DNA from: Chondrus crispus
Lineage: Eukaryota; Rhodophyta; Florideophyceae; Gigartinales; Gigartinaceae
DNA: 64,000 nucleotides
Assembly (NCBI RefSeq): GCF_000350225.1
Contig: NW_005179258.1
Location: 324,244-388,243 of the forward strand
Direction: 5' to 3'
In this document: piece by piece, positions 1 to 11,457 of the stretch
Position numbering within the stretch: the first letter of the stretch is position 1
How the letters are laid out: every line of letters starts with the position of its first letter
Position numbers and translations under genes: made by a program
The notes under the pieces: generated by a model
Told to the model about the DNA's origin: nothing
The model's input: only the letters and a program-made list of their open reading frames with translations
Database searches by the model: none

Positions 1-1439
1 GCGGGGGCGCGGCGGCGGCGGCGTGCGTGCGGGCGCGCTGGGCGCGGGCGCGAGGGGATCACGGTGGGGGTGGCGAAGGCGAGCATGGCGGGGGGGGCAC
101 GGGCGGAGGGGGGGTGGGGCGCAGGTGCAAGGCGAAAGGATGGTGGGGTGCAATTGGAAGGTGAAGGAAGCGGCGCAGATATCGGGGGGCGCAAATATGT
201 GCAGGTGGCGGGGGAGCGATGGGTGGGGCGGATGCGGGTCGCGCACGAAGCAGGACCGGGGGCGGGCGCGGAGGCGGGCGGGATTGTTGAGCGAATGTGA
301 CGTACGGAGGGCACCTCGTTGAGGTAGCGTACGGAGCGCAGCCCCGTCACCGACATGTCGGGGTTTCAAAAGCGGAGAGTCAGTGACGTGAGCAGGAGCA
401 GTAAGAAGCGACAGGGAAGACGGAAGAGCGACGTACCGATTCCCTTGTGCTTGCGAGTAATTTTCTCAAGCTCTTTGTACGTGAAAAGGTTGGCTTGAGT
501 GGTAATGGGAGCAGTGAGTCAGTACGGATTGGCGTCGGGACATGTGGTTCGGGGCGTTCCTCGCGGTTCGAGGTAGGGAGTATGATATTGCACTGTCTCT
601 TTGTAGAGTTCCATGAGTTGGTCGCGCTTTCTATCAAAAGAATGGCCACTCCTCGCACCCATGTTGAGGACAAGTGAAGCGGTAGGGCGGCGGTGGAGAG
701 AGGTCGGAAGCGATAGCTGATGATGAGCAAAGGGACGGGAAGCATGCAACGCCATGCTTTTGGGTAAATGTTGATGTCTTTTTGCGCTTCGCGCAGAAGC
801 TGAAATTTAAATGCAGCCAATAATTCCCTAGAAATCGTCGGGGTTTCGTCATTTCGCCCCCAAACACCTTTTCCATCTGCCTTCGTAAACAACAACTTAA
901 TACAACCTCGTCCTCCTGCAACCAACTGTCCCTATTTTGCCCGTGCCCACGTCCGAAACCCATCTCGGAGACTCCTCCTTCGTCCCGTCCGGCGAACTGC
1001 GCATCCGCTCCTTCCAAACCTGCTTCCACACCACCACGTCCTCCACGGGAGCTGTCGCATGTACAGACGCCCTGTCCCCTCCTGTTCATCCCCCTCCCCC
1101 ACTTCCCCTCGGGCCATCTTTCCCTCTCCCTCTTCCCTCTCCAGCACGCCATTATGCACATCCAGTTTCTTACCCTCCAGCACGACTCCGGTTTTCTAGC
1201 CCTGTGGCAGCCCCAGTCTCACATCACCCCGTCGTGGGCATACCGAAACCACGCTCGGCAAGCTCAACCTCGCCTCCCCATCCCCCAAATCCGTTTCCAC
1301 ATCCAGCCACCCCTCTACGGTGGCCACCTCTACGTCCCGTTTCACCGTCCGTACATTGGTATACCCCTGCGCCCCTCCCAAACCTACCGTGCCGTCCCTC
1401 GACCACCGCCTCCTGCACTCCGCGTACAGCGCCCTCGCC
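1..1439. other. GC-rich region without a recognisable gene
   Basis: The first 300 bases are an extreme G-rich tract of GGGGC/GCGG runs, and about 930-1440 is C-rich with Pro/Ser-type composition. Open frames exist on both strands, but they are biased by composition and none shows a domain I recognise. It may be flanking or untranslated sequence of a host gene. No function is assigned. Confidence 0.5.
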
Positions 1440-2060
1440 TCAATAACCCGGCACCCGGACACAATGCGGACACTCGGTCCTCGCACGCCCTGACATCCAC
1501 GCGCCCATTGTCCGTGTGTCCGTGGGCACTGTCAAGTTGCCCTGCAGCATTGCGCCGGGCACATGGCTGCTCTCCGACTCGAGGTCCATGTACATGCTCT
1601 TGAGCACGTTGACCTCGATTTCCTCCGCGCCACTCTATATCTTGACGTTTCCCTGGAACGCTCCATCCACCTCGACGCCGACTCCGTCCATCTCGACGTC
1701 CAGTTCGAACTTGCCCGGCAGCGTCACGTCCACGACAACGCGGGAGTCGAAGATGCAGCGAAGCGCACGGAACGGGCCGCCGACGGACTCCCGCACCATG
1801 TGCACGGTGCGCGCAAAAGATCGGCGCGTTCTCGTGCCGCTCCTCAAACAGCAGTACCGCGCGCTCCGGCTTGCCGTCTGCTACCACGGACAGGCGTAGA
1901 ACACGCGACACGTGCGGCGCAGTCTCTTCGTCCACGAACGTGTCATCCGTCTTGCCGAGCACGGACAGGTCGACGCAATCGTGGTCCCACGCGAACACGT
2001 GCGGGTTCATAGGGCTGATGTGCACCACGGAAGTCGTCGAGAGACGTACTTCTAGCTTGC
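1440..2060 (-). pseudogene. Decayed LEA-like / beta-sandwich protein fragment
   Basis: Read on the minus strand from about 2060, one frame gives alternating hydrophobic/polar sequence containing SPMNPHVFAWDHDCVDLSVLG and LRLSVVADGKPERAVLLFEE. Near 1850 the sense-looking reading moves to another frame, continuing with VVVDVTLPGKFELDVEMDGV. That frame is interrupted by one TAG around 1635 and then continues as EEIEVNVLKSMYMDLES up to a TGA at 1440-1442. The repeated strand pattern and an Asn-Pro near the start resemble LEA_2/NDR1-like extracellular beta-sandwich domains; this family call is inference. One frameshift plus one stop suggests a pseudogene. Spliced exons cannot be excluded, because I cannot see convincing splice sites. 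Confidence 0.35.
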
Positions 2061-2273
2061 CGCCCGGGCCGAGTGGAAGCGACAGGAAAGGGAGATGGAG
2101 ACTGCGGTGGCACTCCGCACGTGCTACGACACGGGCTTGCTACTCCAGTGCCACTAATTTCATCTGCAGAAGGGGCGAGTCCACAGCAGCAAATATCACT
2201 GACTTCAAGTTGAAGACAAATAATGTAGGCCATAAGGGCCTTTATAGTCATTCCCACCTCCACCCCTCACTCT

Positions 2274-2294
2274 GTAGGAGTGATTCACTCCTAC
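2274..2294. repeat. Hairpin made of two abutting Harbinger TIRs
   Basis: GTAGGAGTG (2274-2282), ATT (2283-2285) and CACTCCTAC (2286-2294) form a perfect 9-bp inverted repeat with a 3-nt loop. The right arm is the left TIR of the Harbinger element that follows, and ATT is its target duplication. The left arm looks like the right end of a second, otherwise missing copy. Confidence 0.7.
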
Positions 2295-3629
2295 AAAGTG
2301 AGTCGACTTCGTTGTCTATCAAATTAAATGTCCCACCACTAATACTCGCTCCATTTCACGTCCCGGCTCGCAGCACAGTTCTGGGAATTCGAAGGGGCCC
2401 AGCCGCCGGACGTGTGTAACGCCCCTCCCGCACAATCTCTATCAGCATATCCCTCTTCACTGATGTAGACCCTCCTTTTCGACCCATCGTTTCCAAATAA
2501 ACTTGTTTCCCACTTTCGTACCATTCCCCACATTTCCTTATCATACGGCGCTCTTCCCTCAACTCCCCACGACTCCTGGGAACCCGAAAGCGAGCCTTGT
2601 CACTGTTCTCGAGACAGAAATCGTGCAATTTCATTGCAATTGCTACAATTTCAGCAGAGTCTTTGACTGAATATTCCAACATCTTCAGAATCCTCAACTT
2701 CTTAAGTAGCATGCCGAAAGATTGCTCGACGTGCATTCTCAAGGACGAATGATAAAAATTGAAGGCGTCCTCGACATCGCTAGCCATCGACGCCGGAACT
2801 GGTGTTATCAAATATTCACTACAGTTATACGCCTCATCTCCTGCAATCCAATACTCCAACTCCAATCGACCATCCTCCAGATATCGTTCTAATGACGATA
2901 CAGCGTATGCAAGCGCGTCGTGCGTAGAATCGCGGCAAAGGGCCGAAAACAAATAAAACGGTAGTCAGAGTTCACAAGCGCTTGAATGGGGAGCGCATAA
3001 AATCCTTTGCGGCAGTAGAGAGTCGCGGGATGCTCGTCTTTTGACTGCTTTTTGATTCGGACAGAAATACCGTCAAGAGCTCCCACACAGCCGGGAAGCG
3101 GGCTCGGAGGGTTTCTAGAGCGCTGGAAGTCGTTGGAAAGGTGCCGTAGTCCGTCGATAGAATCAGGGAGGCCTGGAAGGTCCAGTGCATTGTTCAGAAC
3201 CTGGCGTGTCTCCTTAACTACTTGATAGACAGTGCTTCTTCCAACCTCGAAAGCAGCCATACAGCCATAAACTGTCTCCCCCCCATGATACGTAAAAAAT
3301 TCCTAGTCTTGCCTCTGACTCACAATTTGCCTACCGGCTCTTGCTGCCATTTCCTTGTTCTTATCAAGGCGGTGACGTACTAAAAATAGAAGGCGGTTAA
3401 AATTATTTCGCTCCATACGGTATGTACGACTGAATTCTTTGTCGTTAAAAATCCTGTTGGCTCTGACAAAGGTCCATCCCCGTCGGAGATCTAAGGGCTT
3501 TGTGATTTTTCGGGGTCGAGGATAGTTTGAAATAGAATGGTGCAATGAAAGGAGGGAGAATAGAGCTGCGGTTGCGGTTAGTGCGGTCGTAGCAGTGATG
3601 ATTCTATTGCCGTGCATTGCGTAGGAGTG
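2286..3629 (-). mobile_element. Compact PIF/Harbinger transposon with TIRs and 3-bp TSD
   Basis: The element is bounded by TIRs CACTCCTAC (2286-2294) and GTAGGAGTG (3621-3629). Each is flanked by ATT (2283-2285 and 3630-3632), matching the 3-bp target duplication known for this superfamily. The 1,344-bp element encodes only a transposase, on the minus strand; no Myb/SANT partner ORF, usual for PIF/Harbinger, is visible inside these ends. Confidence 0.75.
2356..3617 (-). pseudogene. PIF/Harbinger (HARBI1-like) DDE transposase, two lesions
   Basis: This would be the cut-and-paste transposase acting on the flanking TIRs. The start chosen is the Met at 3617, the first inside the TIRs; the frame is also open upstream. 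An N-terminal helical segment (RTYRMERNNFNRLLFLVRH) matches the family's usual N-terminus. DDE_Tnp_4 landmarks follow: GCVGALDGISVRI (first Asp), GDEAYNCSEYLITP (second Asp) and HVEQSFGMLLKKLRIL (Glu). Two lesions break it: an in-frame TAG at 3303-3305, and a one-base frameshift near 2945 where the frame passes from NSDYRFICF to SALCRDSTHDALAYAVSSL. All three catalytic residues survive, so inactivation looks recent. Confidence 0.85.
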
Positions 3630-4226
3630 ATTAGATTGAGAAGAAAGGAGGCGAGGCGAACGGCGATACTGGGCAGTGGTTGTAGATCCGTTTTGACCAA
3701 ACAGCGCCGGCGATAGATACGCTATCCCGCGGAGTAAGGAGAGAAGTAGGGGTGAGATCAATTATTTATCCCGGTGATCCGGGATCACCCGCAATGGCCA
3801 CGTTCTGGGTCGGAAGCGAGCGACGCCGCAGCGTCTCGCGTCCATGTCGACGTGTCCCTGGGGCGAAGTTGTTAACGCTGCAGCATGTCACTTCCCTGTC
3901 GATGCGTCCTCGGAGCGAATTTGTAGAACCCACAGTGTCCTCCCCGTTGTGTTCTGGCAATTTATGGCGCTGTATGCCTCTGTAAGTCAGCACCGTCGCT
4001 CTGGGATACCTGTCCACTACTAACGTAAGGGAAAGGCGTGTACTTACATTAAAAAATTAATAAATGACCGGCAAACGCGGGCAAGCAAAGCGAACTCGGG
4101 CAAGTTGAGACACACCCTGAACCCTCTCGATATGGATACGCTCGGTGGACGTAATCCGTATCCATTTGCGGAGGATATTCACATCCGGAGACCATATCAT
4201 AACGGTGTCACGGTGACCTGCATCTC
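3630..4226. other. Spacer with one palindrome
   Basis: No gene recognised. A perfect inverted repeat, GGTGATCC-G-GGATCACC, lies at 3773-3789. The stretch ends at the stop codon of the Tigger-like fragment. Confidence 0.5.
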
Positions 4227-4673
4227 TCAGAATGTCTGTGCTTTACTTAAAAATGTATCTATCGTCGTCTGGACTGTGCAATTCCCCTTCCTGGTACGCA
4301 AACTGCGCTGCTGACGATTGATCACAACTTGAATTTCTGGAGAAATGTCGTCGCAATCCTCCAACAAAGACTTAACAATTGCTAATGCTTTCAATTGCTC
4401 GTCAATTGTGAACGATTCGCAGGTCTCACTGTCGTTTCTTTCCGCTCGATCCCTATCTTGATCCTCGCCATCCCTCATTTCCATAATCGTACTTGACACC
4501 ACGTCCTCAACTGATACCATTGCAGTTACCTCGTCTTCCTCTGAGGGATTTAAGAAATTTGCGATAGAGATCCTCGCCCGAGAGCCCACCAACTGCCCAA
4601 GCATTCCTTCGATCTCCTCTACTGTGCTCTTTCGACACTCTGTGTCACTTGTCGTAGCTTCAGGCGGTATCTT
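4227..4673 (-). pseudogene. C-terminal fragment of a Tigger/jerky-like (pogo group) transposase
   Basis: The minus-strand frame is open from the LTR boundary at 4673 to a stop at 4227. It gives an acidic segment followed by DEQLKALAIVKSLLEDC and a tail ending TVQTTIDTFLSKAQTF. An acidic region, a helical pair and a Q-T-T-I-x-x-F tail are typical of the C-terminus of DDE_1 (CENP-B/jerky/Tigger) proteins. The reading continues without a Met right up to 4673, so the gene was severed when LTR1 arrived. The catalytic domain is not found in the window, including just beyond LTR3. Family assignment rests on the tail only. Confidence 0.5.
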
Positions 4674-5721
4674 TGTAGTGCAATACGCACCTGAAAAGGG
4701 GGGTGAAAAGAAAGGAAAATATTTGGATATGAAAAGTAGTCCGGGTTGGGGGACACACGTGTGAATAATTGCACAGTTTTAATTTTTAATTATTTTATTT
4801 TATTTAGTTAATTAGTTGGCATTAATTTTGCTGACACTAGTTTAGATCTAGGATCTAGCGCCGCGAGCTACTGTAGTGGTTCCGGCGGGGCGATATATAA
4901 CTTAGCCCTTTGTCCGACCAAGTCAATAAAGACAACCCGAGTTGCCGGAGTTGAATGTCGCCTTGGTCGAAGTCCGTCTCTACCAAGACGCTCCCTTTTA
5001 CGTAAGCCTACGGCATCATCTATTGCTCGGGGGTTCCCTTTCTTTTTCCTTTATTTCCCTATCCTTTTCTATCTCTAATTCTACCTATTTTTCCCTTATC
5101 TTGTGTTGGTGCCATCGGCCTCGGTTACGACCGAACCGGTGTAGGTGTCTTTGCCATCGGGCGACACAGTTGACGTAGCGCTGCTACTGTGACCCATTTT
5201 CCGACGGAGACTGTTGCAACGACGTCTCACTCGAAGGGCTTCGTCGTGTTACAAGCCAGTGTTGGTGCCATCGGCGTCGGTTGCGACCGAGCCGGTGTAG
5301 GTGTTTCGAGCCATCGGGCGGCACGGTTGACGTAGCGCTGCTACTTTCATTTCATCCCGTCGGGCTGTGTTGCGACGCCCCCGTCGAAGGCCTTGTCACG
5401 TTACAAGGTGTCGAAGAAGCTCAACGAGCATTGGCCTTACAACCCAGTGGAACCGGGGTACCTAAGTACGCGCCCCACCCCACACTCGTCGAGCAGTTCT
5501 CTTCGCAAGTCTCTACCACACCGATCCCGGGCCGGGCTATTTCTCTGTGCCCCCCTATCAGGGATCTGAGCTACTACGAGTCGCAAGCTCGTTTAAACGG
5601 AGAAGGGAGAGTCCGACACTCCGTAGCGCTGTGCCATCGGCAGTTCTTCTTTTTGCTGCTGTTGTGGTTTTTGCTGGACCATCGGACTGCGGTCTCTGCC
5701 TGACAGGCGCATTGCACTACA
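4674..5721 (+). repeat. LTR1 of Ty3/gypsy lineage A
   Basis: The LTR begins TGTAGTGCAAT and ends ATTGCACTACA, an 11-bp terminal inverted repeat. It carries TATATAA (4894-4900) and AATAAA (4925-4930) about 25 bp apart, marking the U3/R border, followed by a long U5. At 1,048 bp it is longer and clearly more diverged than LTR2 (940 bp) and LTR3, which closely resemble each other. It cuts the Tigger-like ORF. The 5 bases before it (ATCTT) do not match those after LTR3 (GCGAC). Confidence 0.85.
4894..4930 (+). promoter_or_regulatory. LTR1 TATA box and polyadenylation signal
   Basis: TATATAA at 4894-4900 is followed by AATAAA at 4925-4930. The same pair at the same spacing occurs in LTR2 and LTR3, which supports a functional promoter and poly(A) signal. 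Confidence 0.7.
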
Positions 5722-5725
5722 AAAG

Positions 5726-5741
5726 TGGTCTCCCGACCTAG
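5726..5741 (+). other. Candidate primer-binding site of element A1
   Basis: Four bases after the LTR end lies TGGTCTCCCGACCTAG, beginning with the TGG expected to pair with a tRNA 3' CCA. The matching site after LTR2 (21549) starts TGATCTCCCGACC, so its third base is mutated. The tRNA is not identified. Confidence 0.5.
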
Positions 5742-5885
5742 AATACTGCGTACAGGAGATCCGACCTAGAAACTGCGTAAGCTGAAACGGACTACAGGAG
5801 TTTCCTCGGCGACGTAAGTTTATTCAGGTGCTGTAGCGTTTTCTATTTTTTTGTGTTAAGTTAGGTTCGTTTTTGGAAACGAACC

Positions 5886-8093
5886 ATGTCGAGAAGCGCC
5901 CCCGGGGACGTCGGTCCCGGGGCGAGCAGAATCGGATCGGCAAGGGCGTCGAGGATCCCGCGAGGTCCTCGCACCCGAAGCCAGGCCAATACGGCGACGG
6001 ATCCCGAAGGTCAAGAATCCCCGACGGGGATTGAAGCCGACAAGGATAACCTATCCTACAGGTTCGAGAAGATGGGCGAGGAAATTCGCCAAGAGATGAC
6101 GAAAAATCTCGAGGCCGAATTGGCCCTCGTCCGGAAGTAACTGGAGTTGCAAGCATCCGAGTTCCACACTGTTTTAGGAGAGCTATCGGCTCGAGTGGAT
6201 CTCGTCGAGAAGGAGCGAGGTGATGCGACTGACGGTCTGGAGCCGGAGGTCCCAGCTTCGTTGAAAATTTCAGTCAAGGACGCAAGGCGCGACGCGAATC
6301 AAGCTTTGGAGTCCTTGGGGAAATTTAGAGCCAGTATCGACGACAAGTTTGACCGCACCGCTCATCGTCTCAAGGACCTTGAACAGGTCGCCGGGCAAGA
6401 GCCGCTCCCAATGGGTCGAGAAGGCGACCGTCGATCGAAGAAGGACAAGGCCGCGGTACAGCGGAGTTCCAAGTCGAAGACTTCGAAGAAGAATCTGCGA
6501 CGCAGGAGCAAGAGTCACTGTAGTGACGAGCCGGAGGACCAAGACTCAATGACCGAGTCGAATGGCCTTTCCGAAGATGGTGACGACGGTTCGTCGAACC
6601 ATGCCAGCAATTCCGAACATCGTTCCGAGGAAGGAAAAGGATTTCGCAGGGCAAGAAAACTACCTCCAGACGGGGCGGGATCACTTCGTCCGCCTCGCGG
6701 ATAGACAAGGACGCTGAGCCAGAGGACGTCGCAACGCGACGCGGGCCGCGATGGGAGGAGTTGGAGGAGCTGAATCCGACCAACTACCTCTTCAAGAAAT
6801 TACTTTCGTACCGAACGTACCGCTTGCGGAACCCGCAGACATATTTGTCAAGTTCCCGGCTGACCGCCGTGCAAAAAATCAGGAGAGACATTCCACCTAA
6901 GGTGAAGAAGGACAACACGTTCACAGGTGAGGACGGGGTCCTTGTGTTGGATTTTTTTGGCAAAGTTAGTTCAAGAGTTTGATACTCAAGAAATGAACGA
7001 GGGGCAAGCGATCCGCTTGTTGCCCGAATTTCTAAGCGGCATCGCTTTGAGACAGTACACTTCGGTGTCTCAGACGGCCGGGTCCCATCACGGAAAGGTA
7101 TCCGTTTGGCCGGAGGCCGTACAGTGGTTGTTGAGGAGTTTCGCAACCGACGAGGCGATCCGTCAAGCCGTGCTCGCATTGCGAGAAGTTCAGCAAAGAC
7201 CGTCTGAAGACGAGATGGAATTTTATATCCGTCTGACGGACGCGAGCAATCGATGTGGAAACGTATATTCGATGGAAGAACAAATGACGATGTTTATTGA
7301 AGGACTCGATTCGAGTATCAAGCCGATGGTATCTCAATACAGGCAAGACAATCGGGACGTTTCGTTTTTGAGACTAGTTAATTACGCGAAGGCGCATGGA
7401 TCGGCGAGCCGCGGCAAGGACAAGAAGACCAAGAAGGTCACGATTCAGACGCCGTCAACGTTCAGGGCGGGGAAGAAGCCGAGGGCTTCTTATCCCGGGC
7501 GTAAAGGTCAGGCCGCCGTCCACTTAGCCGAATCAATCTCCGCGTCAGATGAACGCGGTGCGCACGGAAGCAGCGAAAATCAGTATTAAGGAGCATTGGT
7601 AGCCGAAGGCAATTTTATTGAGCCATCGGAGGGCTACGGACACGAGGACTACGGGGCGAGCGGGTCGTCAACTCTACCGACGCCCACATACACGACGAAG
7701 TCGTTTTCAGAGCCCACGGATCCCGTGATGATGTTCCGGGGGCGCGGCCACACGCCGGCGCCGCGCATTCCGATGGAAGACAGGGGAACAACGTTTCGAA
7801 GGCCAGGCTGGATGGGGAGGCTGCAACATCAAGGAAGGCCGCCGGCCCGTGGAGGACCTAGGCCGCAATATCCCGTCAAGAAGCACGGACTGGTGTGCTA
7901 TCACTGTTACGAAAAGGGGCACGCCGCGCCAACGTGCATTCTTTCCCTCCGGGAAATGCACCGAGTTTTGGGAAATTATGAGGCGTTGTCTCCGATGGAG
8001 AGATTAGGGATACCATCGACGAGTTATCTGAAGGTCAAGAGTTGGTTCGATTTGCAGACGGCGAGCACGCCGAGTGCTTCAACGCCGAGGTAG
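5886..8093 (+). pseudogene. gag: Gag of lineage A, copy A1 (broken)
   Basis: The structural protein of an LTR retrotransposon, which would form cytoplasmic particles and bind element RNA. Reading starts at ATG 5886 (MSRSAPGDVG). An N-terminal basic/acidic coiled segment with heptad-like spacing, a Ser/Lys-rich linker and a gag core (RLLPEFLSGIALRQYTSVSQ) follow. One CCHC zinc knuckle (CYHCYEKGHAAPTC) lies near 7,900. Breaks relative to copy A2: TAA at about 6138 where A2 has CAA; an extra T in the T-run near 6955; TAA near 7587 where A2 has GAA. About half the lesions are private to A1, so A1 and A2 decayed independently. Confidence 0.8.
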
Positions 8094-8413
8094 AACCAAC
8101 CCTTCCGAGGGCCCGCCGCTGGGCCCGCGTCGTCGGACGTGAGAAGGAACCCGTCGCCGCACGGAAACTAGAGAGGGGAATCTCGAGGGAGTCACGAGAG
8201 GCGCAGGTTCAACGTACTGCGTCCGGGACTCAGTCCCGTTCCCCGTCTCTAGCAAGAAGGGAAGGCCTCGATGAGGAGGTTGTTGGATTGGTGGATAAGC
8301 CCAAAGGGCCAGCCCAAGTCAAGAGAATTTTGAGCCGAGCCCGAGATCATCCGCTGGAAGAAGTTCGAAAGCCCTGATACAGGGTTAAGCGAAGGGAGTG
8401 TCCCGAGAAGATT

Positions 8414-11400
8414 TTGGTTCTTGCGCGAAAAAACTACAAAGTTTACGCGGACATTGGACCAACAGTCGGATTGATGAGCCGGGTGTTGTCTGTATTAGAC
8501 ACCGGCGCGGGACCAAACCTTGTGCGAAAATCGGAACTCCCGGCAGGAATGGAATCTCCAGTGTGCTACGGACCGACCCAAGACATTGGCGACGCAAACA
8601 ATAGGCCACTCCGGACTCTCGGCACAATTAGAATGCCTGTGAGGCTTGGAAAATTTGTGGCCGCAGCCGAGTTTATTGTATGCCAAAAACTAGCCGTCCC
8701 GCTAATTCTAGGCGCGGACTACTGTGACCGGTTTGTGGAAGCAATTTATCCAAGGAAGAAAATGGTTGAGTTGGCGGATTTCTCGGAGGTTCCGATAGTT
8801 AGGCGGTTCTCGACGAGAAAAGGGAAGAAGAATCTCGTCCCGGGAGAGGACGAGACTGATGGAAAGGGGGAGCGAATTTCCCCTAAGGTAAAAGTGGCAA
8901 GAGCCACGACTATCGAGCCAGGGACGCAACGCGTCGTGGAATGCACCTCGAAGAGGGCGGGCTTGGTTGTGGTTCAGCCGTACTCGTCGTTGTACGAAAG
9001 GCACGGGTTGACGTGCACGAATGGTGTCGTTCAGGTCGAGCCTGACAGGCCATTTCGTTTACTCGTTGCGAATTTTAGGACGTACCCTGTCAGGGTGCAA
9101 AATGGCCAAGTGGTGGCAGAATTATTATTGCACCCGAGGGCCGCGCTCGGGAGCAAAACCACCATTGGTTAAGTTCTCGGAATTCAAGAAAGGAAGAAGG
9201 AAAATTTTCCTAATTCCACCAAGACGCCTAAGGGCGAGATAAGATGCGAACCGTCGGATCAAGCGCGCGAGGACCAGCCAGAAGAACGGTCGAGTGGGCT
9301 CTCTGCGACGGCATCGTCGAAGCCGGAGCAGCGGATTGAGACCCCGCCGCCGGACGTGGAGCTCCACGTCCTAGGACCTCGACCTGAGCCACGTGCCGGA
9401 ACGGCTGCGCGAGCGGTTCCGTCGGATGTTGAAGAAGTATTCAAGGATGTGGGATGGGACGCTTGGTGAAATTAATACCACAGTCCATCGTATCGAGTTG
9501 ATCCCCGAGACTCGTCCCATCGCACAAGCCCCGTATCGGGCGGGGCCTAAAGCCCGCGAAGTAGAAGATGCAGAAGTACAGAAGATGTTAGAGGCAGGAG
9601 TGATAGAACCAGCGCAGTGAGAATGGGCGTCACCAGTGTTGCTGGTGCCCAAGCCGGACGGGTCGATGCGTTTTTGCGTAGACTACCGCAGGCTGAACGC
9701 AGTGACGGTGAAGGACACGTACCCTTTGCCGCGCATGGACGAATGCCTGGACTCGCTTGGTGACACCAAGGTTTTCTCCGCGTTGGACGCGATCTCGGGA
9801 TATTGGCAGATGCCTATCCCTGAGTGCGACCGCAACAAGACCGCATTTTCGTGTCAGTGAAGTCTGTATCGCTTCTCAAGAATGCCCTTCGGGCTAACCA
9901 ACGCGCCAGCGACGTTCCAGAGAGCAATGGACATCCTGCTCTCCCCGTTCCGTTGGAAATGCTGTTTGGTGTATCTAGACGACATAATAGTTTTTAGCAA
10001 GTCGTGGGAGGAGCACATCGTGCACGTGGATGAAATACTTTCCGTATTGGAAAAGGCAGGTGTCAAGCTCAAGCTTCGCAAGTGCGAATTTTTCGTCGAA
10101 AAGATCAAGTACCTGGGCCACGTCGTCCGCCCAGGTACGCTAGAAGTCGATGTCGCGCGAACTGCCGCGTTGGAACAAGTGCGGTACCCGCGAACACAAA
10201 CACAGCTTAGAAGCTTCCTGGGACTTTGCAATGTCTACCGCAGGTTCGTTCGGCATTACGCGAAAATTGCGCATCCTCTAAACCAACTACTGAAGAAAGG
10301 ACAACCGGTCCAGTTGGAAGGATTCGACGAACCGTGCAAGAAAGCTTTTCATAAGCTCAAGGACACCATCTTGGCACCGCCAGTGTTGGCGCTACCAAAG
10401 AAGGACCTACCATACTCGGTAGACACCGATGCAAGCGACTATCAAATAGGCGCCGCACTATTTCAAACGCACCCGGATGCGCAACGCAAACCCATCGGGT
10501 TCTTTTCAAGAACGTTAGCCGCAGCCAAGAGAAACTATTCTGTATCAGAAAAAGAATGTCTAGCGGTAATTTGGGCCGTACAGACTTTAAGACCATATCT
10601 ATATGGCGAGCACTTCATTGTGCATACCGACCATGCCTCATTGAGGTGGTTGATGAACGTAACCGACCCCAGCGGGAGATTAATCCGACGGAGGCTCCGC
10701 CTCTCGGAATTTGATTTCGACATCAAGTACAAGAAGGGCAAGGCGAATAGTCAAGCTGATGCCCTGTCAAGATTACGGACCGCAGGAGAAACCGTCGACG
10801 AAATCGACGACGAAATCCCATGCTTTATGGCCGAACCGGCCGAGGGTACAGTGGAGGACGAGGACAGTTTTGACGCGTTAGACGACATCCTCGCTCTTGA
10901 GGGGGGGACCGCCCCTGATCGCCTCGATCAATTCCAAGCTGTCACTCCAGAGAAGCTCATTCGCGAGCAAGCCGTGGACCCTTTCTGCAACCGCATCAAG
11001 GAAGAAATGGACGCCGGAAAGGTGAGAACGTTCAGCATGGAGGCCGAGGAATTCGAAGGAACTCTATGCCGTACCGCGGCGGAGTTTGCACAAGTGGTGA
11101 TACCACAATCGTTAAGGGACCGCGTCCTAGGGTTAAGCCATTACGCAAAATTGGCAGGCCACCGGGGAGGCAGGAAACTTTACAAGACATTGAGAAGATA
11201 TTTTTATTGGCCTACGATGGCCCTAGACTGCTATGCAGTCGCGAAGAATTGCGCCGCATGTGCGCGGGAAAGGGTGAAGTTAAGAAGAAACACGAAGGAA
11301 ATGAAGCTGTTCACGCCCAAAGCTCCGCTGGAGTTTGTCGCCATCGACATCCTCGGCGAGCTAATTACAACTAAACGAGGAAATCGGTATATTCTCGTGA

Positions 11401-11457
11401 TCAGCGATCGATACTCGAAACTGGTACGAACAGTACCGTTGAAGAAGATATCAGCTG
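8414..11457 (+). pseudogene. pol: Pol of lineage A, copy A1 (protease, RT, RNase H, part of integrase)
   Basis: Aspartic protease is marked by VLDTGAGPN near 8,495. RT follows from about 9,400: [37 protein letters not shown] and YLDDIIVF. RNase H has DTDASDYQIGAALF and ends near FDIKYKKGKANSQADALSRL. The integrase zinc-binding region and first catalytic Asp (AIDILGEL) are present. RT is broken by two nonsense changes (TGA near 9618 and near 9858) where A2 is open, yet its motifs are intact, unlike those of A2. At about 11,457, just after KKISA, the sequence switches abruptly to the RNase H end of lineage B, so the rest of the A1 integrase is missing. Confidence 0.85.

Noticed and set aside
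23-322. Overlapping Gly/Arg-rich ORFs at the window start
   Set aside because: Composition-driven frames in a G-rich tract, no codon or domain support.
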